A DNA stretch of 34,778 nucleotides, taken from the NCBI GenBank assembly GCA_001725415.1, contig MEGH01000044.1, positions 1 through 34,778 of the forward strand. The letters run 5' to 3'. This stretch comes from Pseudonocardia sp. SCN 73-27. GTDB taxonomy: Bacteria > Actinomycetota > Actinomycetes > Mycobacteriales > Pseudonocardiaceae. Shown here piece after piece: positions 23,428 through 30,796 of the stretch; the stretch's first letter is position 1, and each line of letters opens with the position of its first letter. A model generated the notes under the pieces. That model did not search any database and had not been told where the DNA came from. It saw nothing but the letters and a program-made list of their open reading frames with translations. The position numbers and the translations under genes were made by a program.

Positions 23428-24440
23428 GCACCGTCATCGGTGCCCCGGAAGGCACGTGCATGCACCTCGGCTACCGCAAGCGGCTCATGCTCTTCTCCGG
23501 TCGCGCCAACCCCGCGCTGGCCGACGCCATCGGCCACGAGCTCGGCGTCGGACTCGGCTCGGTGACGCTCAAGACCTTCTCCAACGACGAGGTGTACTGC
23601 CGCTTCACCGAATCCATCCGTGGCGCCGACGTCTTCATCGTGCAGCCGATGTGCGGGAACCCGGCGACGGGCGTCAACACCAACGACGCCCTGCTCGAAC
23701 TGCTCGTCATGATCGATGCCGCGGTCGGCGCCAGCGCCCACCGCGTCATCGCCGTCACCCCCTGGTACGGCTACTCGCGCCAGGACAAGAAGTCCGAGGC
23801 GCGTGAGCCGATCTCGGCGCGGCTGGTCGCCCGGATGCTCGAGTCGGCCGGAGTGGACCGGGTGCTGACGATGGACCTGCACGCCGGCCAGCTGCAAGGC
23901 TTCTTCTCCCGCCCGGTCGACCACATGACGTCGCTGATGATGCTGGCCGACCATTTCGCCGGCCTGGACGACGACCTCGTCGTGGTGGCGCCGGACGCCG
24001 GCCGGGTCAAGCTCAACAAGCAGTTCGCGACCCGCATGGGTGCCGGCCTCGCGATCCTCGACAAGGAACGCCCCGCCCAGCAGGTCGCCGAGATCGGGCA
24101 CGTCATCGGCGACGTCCGAGGGAAGACCGCGATCATCGTCGACGACATCATCGACACCGCCGGCACCCTGCGGGCCGCAGGCGAGGCCGTCGTCGCGGCC
24201 GGTGCCCGACGGGTGTTCGCCGCCGCGACCCACGCCGTGCTGTCGGGCCGGGCGAACGAGAACCTCGCCGCCGCACCGTTCGAACGGATCGTCGTCACCG
24301 ACACGATCCCGTTGCGCCCCGGCGCACCCGACAACGTCCACGTCGTGTCCTGCGCGCCGCTGCTCGCCGCGACGATCCGCCGCATCTTCACCGACGAGTC
24401 GGTCAGCGAGGTCTTCGGCGGCAAGAACCACCTCTTCTGA
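23424..24440 (+). CDS. prs: Ribose-phosphate pyrophosphokinase (PRPP synthetase)
   Basis: This 338-residue class I-type PRPP synthetase makes PRPP from ribose-5-phosphate and ATP. Recognisable are FSNDEVYCRFTESIRGADVF, the catalytic-flap region PWYGYSRQDKK, MDLHAGQLQGFF, and the PRPP-binding loop IIVDDIIDTAGTLRAAG. Its length is slightly above the usual 310-330, with about ten extra residues at the start. The ATG overlaps the phosphatase stop, so the two are coupled. A housekeeping prs is normally elsewhere near glmU, so this is probably a dedicated second copy feeding the NadV-like enzyme; that assumes the rest of the genome, which is not visible. Confidence 0.88.
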   Translation: MSTVIGAPEGTCMHLGYRKRLMLFSGRANPALADAIGHELGVGLGSVTLKTFSNDEVYCRFTESIRGADVFIVQPMCGNPATGVNTNDALLELLVMIDAAVGASAHRVIAVTPWYGYSRQDKKSEAREPISARLVARMLESAGVDRVLTMDLHAGQLQGFFSRPVDHMTSLMMLADHFAGLDDDLVVVAPDAGRVKLNKQFATRMGAGLAILDKERPAQQVAEIGHVIGDVRGKTAIIVDDIIDTAGTLRAAGEAVVAAGARRVFAAATHAVLSGRANENLAAAPFERIVVTDTIPLRPGAPDNVHVVSCAPLLAATIRRIFTDESVSEVFGGKNHLF

Positions 24441-24485
24441 TTCCGCAGCTCTGCGTCCGTTCACCCCTCTGGAAGGACCCGCACC

Positions 24486-25529
24486 ATGCCCTCGTCCGAT
24501 CCGGTCGCCACCGGCGACGTCCGAATCGGCTACAAGGCCTCCGCCGAGCAGTTCGGTCCGCGCGAGCTGATCGAGTTCTCGGTCGAGGCCGAGGACCGCG
24601 GCCTCGACATCGTCGCGGTGTCCGACCACTTCCAACCGTGGCGACACCGCGGCGGTCACGCCCCCAACGCCCTGACCTGGCTCGGCGCCGCCGGGGCCTC
24701 GACCTCGCGTGCGGTGCTGGCCACGAGCGTCCTCACCCCGACGCTGCGCTACCACCCGTCGATCGTCGCGCAGTCCTTCGGCACCCTGGCGGTGCTCAAC
24801 CCGGGTCGCGTGGTTCTCGGGATCGGGTCGGGCGAGGCGATGAACGAGACCCCGGCCACCGGCGTGGAGTTCCCCGGGCCGAAGGAGCGCCGGATGCGGA
24901 TGGCCGAGGCGATCACCCTGATGCGCCGGCTGTGGACCGAGGACCGTGTCGACTTCGAGGGCACCTGGTACCGCACCGAGAAGGCGACGATCTACGACCG
25001 GCCCGAACGACCCGTCCCCATCTACGTGGCCGCCTCGGGCCCGCTCGCGGCCAAGCTCGCCGGCAGGGTCGGCGACGGGTTCATCTGCACCTCGGGCAAG
25101 GACCCCGAGCTGTACCGGACCCTGCTGGCCAACGTCGCCGACGGCGCCACCCAGGCCGGCCGCTCGCACGGCGACCTGCGTCGGATGATCGAGATCAAGG
25201 TGTCCTACGACCGTGACCTCGACACCGCGTACGACAACTGCCGCTGGTGGGCGGCGCTCGCGCTGAGCTCGGAGCAGAAGACCGGCGTCGAGGACGCCGT
25301 CGAGATGGAACGGCTCGCCGACGCGAACGCCGACAAGGCCCACTCCCGGTTCATCGTGTCCGACGACCCGGAGGACGTCGTCGAGCGCATCGGGACCTAC
25401 CTCGACCTCGGCTTCACCGACGTGGTGCTGCACGGACCTGGCGGGGACCAGCACCGGTTCCTCGAACAGTTCGCCGTCGACGTGCTGCCCGGGCTGCGCG
25501 AACGGGCGAAGATCGGGACGACCTCGTGA
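24486..25529 (+). CDS. FGD-like F420-dependent sugar-phosphate dehydrogenase
   Basis: This 347-residue luciferase-like protein is close to mycobacterial F420-dependent glucose-6-phosphate dehydrogenase along its whole length. It carries VSDHFQPWRHRGGHAP (His48 and Trp52, FGD1 His40/Trp44), GIGSGEAMNE (Glu117, FGD1 Glu109), and the three phosphate-binding positions Lys205 (TSGK), Lys265 (SEQK) and Arg288 (SRF), matching FGD1 Lys198, Lys259 and Arg283; numbering of FGD1 is from memory. It should therefore use F420 and a phosphorylated sugar or sugar-like substrate. In this operon the substrate might be a ribose-phosphate derivative rather than glucose-6-phosphate. The ATG follows TGGAAGGA; the stop overlaps the next gene (GTGA). 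Confidence 0.85.
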   Translation: MPSSDPVATGDVRIGYKASAEQFGPRELIEFSVEAEDRGLDIVAVSDHFQPWRHRGGHAPNALTWLGAAGASTSRAVLATSVLTPTLRYHPSIVAQSFGTLAVLNPGRVVLGIGSGEAMNETPATGVEFPGPKERRMRMAEAITLMRRLWTEDRVDFEGTWYRTEKATIYDRPERPVPIYVAASGPLAAKLAGRVGDGFICTSGKDPELYRTLLANVADGATQAGRSHGDLRRMIEIKVSYDRDLDTAYDNCRWWAALALSSEQKTGVEDAVEMERLADANADKAHSRFIVSDDPEDVVERIGTYLDLGFTDVVLHGPGGDQHRFLEQFAVDVLPGLRERAKIGTTS

Positions 25530-26992
25530 CCGGCCCCGTCGCCCTGCGCAGCCTCGTCGGTGGGAAATGGGTCGACCCGGTCGGTCCCGATCTCGTCGAC
25601 GTCGACCCCGCCCGGCCGGGCACCGTCGTGGCCCGTGGCCGGCTCGCGGGTCGGCCCGAGATCGACGACGCCGTACGCGCCGCCGTCGATGCCGCCGCGC
25701 CGTGGGCCGCGACGCCCTTCCCGGTGCGTGGGGAGATCCTCGCCCGGGCCGCGGCGGTCCTCGACGCCCACTCCGAGACGTGGGGCACCGAGCTGTGCCG
25801 GGAGGAGGGCAAGACCCGCGCGGAGGGCATCGGTGAGGTGCGCCGGGCCGCGGAGATCCTGCGGTTCCACGGATCGGCCGGCCTGCGCCCGGTCGGCGAG
25901 GTCTACGCCTCCCCCCGCCCGGACGAACAGATCCAGGTCGTGCACCGCCCGGTCGGCCCCGTCGCCGTCGTGACGCCGTTCAACTTCCCCATCGCCATCC
26001 CCGCCTGGAAGATCGCGCCGGCGCTGGCCTACGGCAACCCTGTCGTCTGGAAGCCGGCGAGCGCGGTGCCGCTGCTCGCGATGCGGCTCGCGGAGGCCCT
26101 CGTCGAGGGCGGGCTACCGCCCGGGGTGCTGTCGCTGCTGCTGATCGGCAACACCGACGCGCCCGCGCTGCTGGAGCATCCCGGAATCCGGCGGGTCACG
26201 TTCACCGGGTCGACGGCGGTCGGGCGGCGGATCATCGCCCGCTGCGGCGAGCTCGCCCGGCCGGTGCAGACCGAGATGGGCGGCAAGAACGCCGCCGCCG
26301 TTCTCGCCGACGCCGACCTCGACCTGGCCGTCGACCAGATCGTCGCCGGGGCGTTCCGCTCGACCGGGCAGAAGTGCACTGCCACCTCACGGGTCGCTGT
26401 CACGGATTCTGTCGCCGAGGAGTTCCTCGACCGGCTGCTCCGGCGGGTCGCGGCGATCCGCGTCGGCGACCCGGGCCTCGACGGCACCGACATGGGTCCG
26501 CTCGTCTCCACGAGTGCGCGCGACGACGTGCACGCAGCCGTCGAGGCCGCGACCGGTCGCGCCGGGGTACGGGTGCACTGCGGCGGCGACCGCTACACCG
26601 ACGCGCGTGCCGACGGCGCGTTCCTGCCCCCGACGGTCGTCGAGCTCGACGGCGACGACGCCCTCTGGCGCGACGAGCTGTTCGGCCCGGTGCTCGCCGT
26701 CCGGCGGGCCGCCACGGACCGCGAGGCGCTGCAGCTGGTGAACGACAGCGTGTTCGGCCTCTCCGCGGCCGTGTTCACCAACGGTCTCGACGCCGTCGCC
26801 ACCGCGATCGCGACGCTCGACGTCGGCGTCCTGCACGTCAACTCCGAGACTGCGGGCGCGGACCCGCACGTCCCCTTCGGCGGGGCCAAGGACAGCGGGT
26901 TCGGGCCGAAGGAGCAGGGCGCCGCCGCCCGCGAGTTCTTCACGACGACGACCACCGTCTACCTCCGGCCCGCCCGGCCGCTCGCCCCGTGA
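25526..26992 (+). CDS. Aldehyde (semialdehyde) dehydrogenase
   Basis: This 488-residue ALDH-superfamily enzyme has the catalytic Cys in STGQKCTATSR and the Glu in TEMGGKNAA, with VVTPFNFPIAIPAWKIAPAL and TFTGSTAVGRR in the cofactor domain and the FGGAKDSGFG C-terminal block. It resembles 2-oxoglutarate-semialdehyde and succinate/glutarate-semialdehyde dehydrogenases. The GTG overlaps the FGD-like gene's stop by four bases, so both are made together, which suggests that the F420 step and the aldehyde oxidation are linked. A glutaryl-CoA dehydrogenase gene follows 25 bases later, favouring a C5 semialdehyde substrate by context. Confidence 0.86.
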   Translation: MTGPVALRSLVGGKWVDPVGPDLVDVDPARPGTVVARGRLAGRPEIDDAVRAAVDAAAPWAATPFPVRGEILARAAAVLDAHSETWGTELCREEGKTRAEGIGEVRRAAEILRFHGSAGLRPVGEVYASPRPDEQIQVVHRPVGPVAVVTPFNFPIAIPAWKIAPALAYGNPVVWKPASAVPLLAMRLAEALVEGGLPPGVLSLLLIGNTDAPALLEHPGIRRVTFTGSTAVGRRIIARCGELARPVQTEMGGKNAAAVLADADLDLAVDQIVAGAFRSTGQKCTATSRVAVTDSVAEEFLDRLLRRVAAIRVGDPGLDGTDMGPLVSTSARDDVHAAVEAATGRAGVRVHCGGDRYTDARADGAFLPPTVVELDGDDALWRDELFGPVLAVRRAATDREALQLVNDSVFGLSAAVFTNGLDAVATAIATLDVGVLHVNSETAGADPHVPFGGAKDSGFGPKEQGAAAREFFTTTTTVYLRPARPLAP

Positions 26993-27017
26993 CCGCCACC
27001 CGTACTGGAGGCCATCG

Positions 27018-28187
27018 ATGCCCGTCATGACCGACCCGCTGGACCTGCTGTCGGTGGCCTCGCTGCTCACCGACGAGGAGCGCGACATCCAGCGCACGGT
27101 CCGCGCCTTCCTCGACGACCACGCCCGCCCGCACGTCGCCAGCTGGTTCGACGCCGCGACGTTCCCCAGGGAGCTCGTTCCCGAACTGGGCAAACTCGGC
27201 CTGCTCGGCATGCACCTCGAGGGCTACGGCTGCGCCGGCACCGACGCCGTCGGCTACGGGCTGGCATGTCTCGAGCTGGAGGCCGTGGACTCAGGCCTAC
27301 GCAGCTTCGTCTCCGTGCAGGGCTCCCTGTCGATGTACTCGATCCACCGCTGGGGCTCGGAGGAACAGAAGCAGGAGTGGCTGCCCCGGCTCGCCGCGGG
27401 CGAGGCGATCGGCTGCTTCGGGCTGACCGAGCCCGACGCCGGGTCCGATCCCGGGTCGATGCGCACCCACGCGGTGCGCGACGGGGGCGACTGGGTGCTC
27501 AACGGGTCCAAGATGTGGATCACCAATGGCGGTCTCGCCGACGTCGCGACCGTCTGGGCACGCACCGACGAGGGGGTCCGCGGCTTCCTCGTTCCCCGCG
27601 GCACCCCCGGGTTCTCCACGACCGACGTCGGCCGCAAGCTGTCCCTGCGTGCGTCGGTGACCTCCGCGCTGAGCCTCGACGACGTCCGGCTCCCTGCATC
27701 GGCGATGCTGCCGGAGGCACGCGGACTGCGCGGCCCGCTGTCCTGCCTGAACGAGGCCCGGTTCGGCATCCTCTTCGGTGCTGTCGGCGCCGCCCGCGAC
27801 TGTCTCGCCACAGCCCTCGGCTACGCCGACACCCGGGTCCAGTTCGGACGACCGATCAGCGCGTTCCAGCTGACCCAGAAGAAGCTCGCCGACATGGCCG
27901 TCGCGCTCAACGCGGCGATGCTGCTGGCCCTGCACCTGGGTCGGCTCAAGGACCGCCACCAGCTGCGTCCCGAGCAGGTCAGCGTCGGCAAGCTCAACAA
28001 CGTGCGCGAGGCGATCGCGATCGCCCACGAGTGCCGCACGATCCTGGGCGGCAACGGGATCTCCGGGGAGTACCCGCCGCTGCGGCACGCGGCGAACCTG
28101 GAGTCCGTGCGCACCTACGAGGGCACCGACGAGGTGCACACCCTCGTCATCGGCGAGACCCTGACCGGCCGGGCCGCGTACCGGTGA
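27018..28187 (+). CDS. gcdH: Glutaryl-CoA dehydrogenase
   Basis: This 389-residue acyl-CoA dehydrogenase belongs to the glutaryl-CoA branch: oxidative decarboxylation of glutaryl-CoA to crotonyl-CoA using FAD. Diagnostic stretches are GYGCAGTDAVGYGLACLELE, VDSGLRSFVSVQGSL and TYEGTDEVHTL. Glu368 is the catalytic base. Arg95 and Ser99 match the residues that hold the glutaryl carboxylate in human GCDH (Arg94/Ser98, from memory), which separates it from ordinary acyl-CoA dehydrogenases. The ATG at 27018 follows CTGGAGG. Its place after a semialdehyde dehydrogenase, and in the same regulon as a class III CoA-transferase, supports a complete route from glutarate semialdehyde to crotonyl-CoA. Confidence 0.88.
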   Translation: MPVMTDPLDLLSVASLLTDEERDIQRTVRAFLDDHARPHVASWFDAATFPRELVPELGKLGLLGMHLEGYGCAGTDAVGYGLACLELEAVDSGLRSFVSVQGSLSMYSIHRWGSEEQKQEWLPRLAAGEAIGCFGLTEPDAGSDPGSMRTHAVRDGGDWVLNGSKMWITNGGLADVATVWARTDEGVRGFLVPRGTPGFSTTDVGRKLSLRASVTSALSLDDVRLPASAMLPEARGLRGPLSCLNEARFGILFGAVGAARDCLATALGYADTRVQFGRPISAFQLTQKKLADMAVALNAAMLLALHLGRLKDRHQLRPEQVSVGKLNNVREAIAIAHECRTILGGNGISGEYPPLRHAANLESVRTYEGTDEVHTLVIGETLTGRAAYR

Positions 28188-28212
28188 CCGACCCCGAGCG
28201 GAGGAGACCGCG

Positions 28213-28803
28213 ATGACCGAGATCGGGAGCCTGTGCGTGTTCTGCGGCTCCAACACCGGGCGCGACCCGGCGTTCCTCGCCGGCGCCCAGCGCCTCGGCA
28301 CGTTGCTGGGCAGCCAGGGCATCACCGTCGTGTACGGCGGCGCGAGCGTCGGCACGATGGGGGCGCTGGCCGATGCCACGCTGGCCGCAGGTGGGCAGGT
28401 GCACGGCGTCATCCCCCGTCAGCAGCTCGGCGACGAGATCGCCCACGAGGGCCTGACGCAACTGCACGTCGTCGAGTCGATGCACGAGCGCAAGGCGCTC
28501 ATGGGTGAGCTCGCCGACGGGTTCGTCGCCCTGCCCGGCGGGCTCGGGACGCTGGAGGAGTTCGCCGAGGTGCTGACGTGGTCGCAGCTCGGCCTGCACG
28601 CCAAGCCGACAGGCCTGCTCGACACCGCCGGCTACTACGACCACTTCCTGCGGTTCCTCGACCACGCCGTCGACGAGGGTTTCGTGCGCCCCGCCGACCG
28701 CGGGATCGTGCTGTCGGGGACGGATCCGGCGACACTGCTGACACGGATGCGGGCGTGGGAGCCGGCGCAGGACCAGCGCTGGGAACCCGTCGAGAGCCCG
28801 TGA
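28213..28803 (+). CDS. LOG-family nucleoside-5'-monophosphate phosphoribohydrolase
   Basis: This 196-residue Rossmann-fold protein of the LOG/TIGR00730 family has the signature PGGLGTLEEFAEVLTWSQLG and VYGGASVGTMGALADATL. These enzymes cleave nucleoside 5'-monophosphates (classically cytokinin riboside phosphates or AMP) to free base and ribose-5-phosphate. The start follows GGAGG and lies 25 bases after the glutaryl-CoA dehydrogenase. In this operon it would return ribose-5-phosphate to the PRPP synthetase, provided that its nucleotide substrate is the product of the NadV-like enzyme. Confidence 0.85.
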   Translation: MTEIGSLCVFCGSNTGRDPAFLAGAQRLGTLLGSQGITVVYGGASVGTMGALADATLAAGGQVHGVIPRQQLGDEIAHEGLTQLHVVESMHERKALMGELADGFVALPGGLGTLEEFAEVLTWSQLGLHAKPTGLLDTAGYYDHFLRFLDHAVDEGFVRPADRGIVLSGTDPATLLTRMRAWEPAQDQRWEPVESP

Positions 28804-28835
28804 CCGGACCGGACACACCACGAGGAGGCCGCCCG

Positions 28836-29771
28836 TTGCCCGCCCCGATGATCATCGACACCGACCCCGGGGTGGACGATGCGTTCGCGATCGTCCTCGC
28901 CCTCTGCAGCCCCGAGGTCGACGTCCGTGCCGTCGTCGCGACGTACGGCAACGTCGGCCGGGAACAGACGTTCGTGAACCTGCGACGCATCCTCGCGCTC
29001 GCCGGGCGCACCGACGTCCCGGCCGCCGCGGGGTCGATCCGCCCACTCGTGCACCCGCAGGCCGAGACGGCGCCCGACTGGCACGGCGTCGACGGCCTCG
29101 GGTTGCGCGGGGACGAACTGCCCGCGCCCGGTCCCGGCGATCCGCGCCAGGGCGTCGAGCTGATGGCCGACGTGCTGCGCGCGGCCGACGAGCCAGTCAC
29201 GCTGGTGTGTCTGGGGCCCTTCACCGACGCAGCGCTGCTGCTCGCGACCAGGCCGGACCTCGTGCCACGGCTGGGTCGGATCGTCGCCATGGGCGGCTCG
29301 TTCGGTGCCGGCAACACCCGGGGCGCGGGCGAGTTCAACGTCTACGCCGACCCGGAGGCCGCCCACCGCGTCCTGACCCAGCACGACGTGCCCGTCACGC
29401 TCGTCCCGCTCGACCTGACGATGGCCGCCCGGGTCACCGGGGCATGGCTCGACGACCTCGCCCTCGCCGGGCCGCGCACCGAGTTGCTGGTGCGCACCGC
29501 GCGCCTGTATCGCGACACCTTCATCCAGCGGCACGGCAACGACTCGGTCGCGCTGCACGACACCCTCGCGGTGCTGGAGGCCGTGGTGCCCGGCAGCCTG
29601 CGCACCACGCCGTTCCCGCTCGCCGTCGCCTGTTCGCACGGCGCCGAACGCGGCGTGACGGTGATCGACCGCCGCGTCGAGGCGGGCGGCCCACCGGTGG
29701 CGGTCGCGTTGGACGCCGACGTCGCAGCTGCGACCGTCGAGGTGGGTCGCCGGATCCGCACCCTGGGCTGA
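28836..29771 (+). CDS. Inosine-uridine-preferring-type nucleoside hydrolase
   Basis: This 311-residue nucleoside N-ribohydrolase carries the calcium-binding signature IIDTDPGVDDAFAIV at the N-terminus, ATYGNVG, MGGSFGAGNTRGAGEFNVYA in the middle and the catalytic-site HDTLAVL near the C-terminus. It hydrolyses ribonucleosides to free base and ribose. I chose the TTG at 28836 because CGAGGAGG lies correctly before it; a GTG overlapping the LOG stop (28800) and an ATG at 28848 are alternatives, the last leaving almost no residue before the metal site. Ribose released here can be used by the ribokinase of the LacI operon. Confidence 0.84.
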   Translation: MPAPMIIDTDPGVDDAFAIVLALCSPEVDVRAVVATYGNVGREQTFVNLRRILALAGRTDVPAAAGSIRPLVHPQAETAPDWHGVDGLGLRGDELPAPGPGDPRQGVELMADVLRAADEPVTLVCLGPFTDAALLLATRPDLVPRLGRIVAMGGSFGAGNTRGAGEFNVYADPEAAHRVLTQHDVPVTLVPLDLTMAARVTGAWLDDLALAGPRTELLVRTARLYRDTFIQRHGNDSVALHDTLAVLEAVVPGSLRTTPFPLAVACSHGAERGVTVIDRRVEAGGPPVAVALDADVAAATVEVGRRIRTLG

Positions 29772-29784
29772 GCCCCGTCGGGGC
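29772..29784. terminator. Short GC hairpin after the nucleoside hydrolase
   Basis: GCCCCG-T-CGGGGC starts at the base after the stop codon. The stem is short (five pairs with a three-base loop) and there is no T-tract, so termination is only tentative. Confidence 0.35.
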
Positions 29785-29789
29785 GACAT

Positions 29790-30015
29790 GTTCATCAGGG
29801 CGAGCGCCGGCTGATCCGCGCCCGCGCCGCCGACGAGCTGGGCAACCTCGTCCACGCGACGACCGTACGGAACTTCGACCCCGACATGGCGACCGCGGCC
29901 GACCTCGTGATCGCCGAGGTCGACGAGATCGTGACCACACACCTGTTCGTCGACGCCCTCGTCCTCGGCGCGGCAGCCCGAAGATCGTCGACGCACGACC
30001 GCGCCGTTCACCGTG
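29790..30015 (+). pseudogene. Decayed 3-oxoacid CoA-transferase subunit A fragment
   Basis: Between the nucleoside hydrolase and pcaD an open frame without a start reads RRLIRARAADELGNLVHATT, then RNFDPDMATAADLVIAE and VDEIV. This matches the distal part of PcaI/AtoD-type subunits (GNLVY, ARNFNPLMATAA, VIAEVDEIV). Near 29970 the similarity jumps to another frame, where RRTTAPFTVA resembles the subunit's C-terminal tail. The N-terminal CoA-transferase portion and subunit B are missing, so I read this as a truncated and frameshifted remnant. A 3-oxoadipate CoA-transferase would be the expected next step after PcaD, so the fragment is probably a relic of the catechol pathway. Confidence 0.68.
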
Positions 30016-30796
30016 GCGCTTCCGGCCGTCTGCGCCCGACCCCGGCGCCGACCTGGTCGAGCAGCAGTGCCGTCACGGCGTCGGCGGACTCGAGGTTGGG
30101 CAGGTGCGCACCGGGCAGCACCCGCAAGCGCGCCCCCGGGATGCGGGTGGCGATGTCGGCGACGTGGTCGGGTGGCGTGGCGGGGTCGTCGGCTCCGGCG
30201 ACGACGGTCGTCGGCACGGTCACCGCGGCGAGTGCGTCGCGCATGTCGAAGGTGCCGACGGCCTCGCAGCAGGCGGCGTAGCCCTCGGCGGAGGTCGCGC
30301 GGAGCATGTCGAGCAGCGCGGCGACGCGTCCCGGACGGTTGCGCGCGAGATCGTCGGTGTACCAGACGCCGGCGCGGGAACCGACCATCGTCGACGTCCC
30401 GCCGGCGCGCACGGCCTCGGCACGGGCGTGCCACGACGGCGGGTCCGGGAACCGGCACGACGTCGCGACGGCGATCAGCGACAGGATGCGTCCGCTGTGG
30501 ACGGCGAGGTGTTGGCCGATCGCCCCACCGAGGGAGACGCCCGCGTAATGGAACCGGTCGACGCCCAGGTCGTCGAGCGCGGCGAGGACGCCGTCGGCGA
30601 GGTCGGCGACGGTGAGCGGGCCGCCGGGGTCGGGTGAGCCGCCGTGGCCGGGCAGGTCGAACCGCACGGTCCTGACCTGCGCCGCGAGCACGGGCAGCTG
30701 GTCGTCCCACACTCCGGTGTCGGTGCCGAGCGACGGGCCGAGGACCAGCACACCGTCGGCGGGGCCGTCGACGACGGTGTGCAGCCGCAGCGTCAT
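30008..30796 (-). CDS. pcaD: 3-oxoadipate enol-lactonase
   Basis: This 262-residue alpha/beta hydrolase has the nucleophile elbow GVSLGG, oxyanion region LGPSLGTDTGVWDDQLP, an acid-containing loop VVAGADDPATPP and the catalytic His in LPGAHLPNLE, all as in PcaD enol-lactonases. It would hydrolyse 3-oxoadipate enol-lactone to 3-oxoadipate after CatC. The ATG overlaps the stop of the FAD synthetase-like gene (ATGA). It is the last gene of the reverse-strand catechol operon. The following step, a 3-oxoadipate CoA-transferase, is represented only by a decayed fragment. Confidence 0.85.
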   Translation of the reverse strand: MTLRLHTVVDGPADGVLVLGPSLGTDTGVWDDQLPVLAAQVRTVRFDLPGHGGSPDPGGPLTVADLADGVLAALDDLGVDRFHYAGVSLGGAIGQHLAVHSGRILSLIAVATSCRFPDPPSWHARAEAVRAGGTSTMVGSRAGVWYTDDLARNRPGRVAALLDMLRATSAEGYAACCEAVGTFDMRDALAAVTVPTTVVAGADDPATPPDHVADIATRIPGARLRVLPGAHLPNLESADAVTALLLDQVGAGVGRRRPEAPR

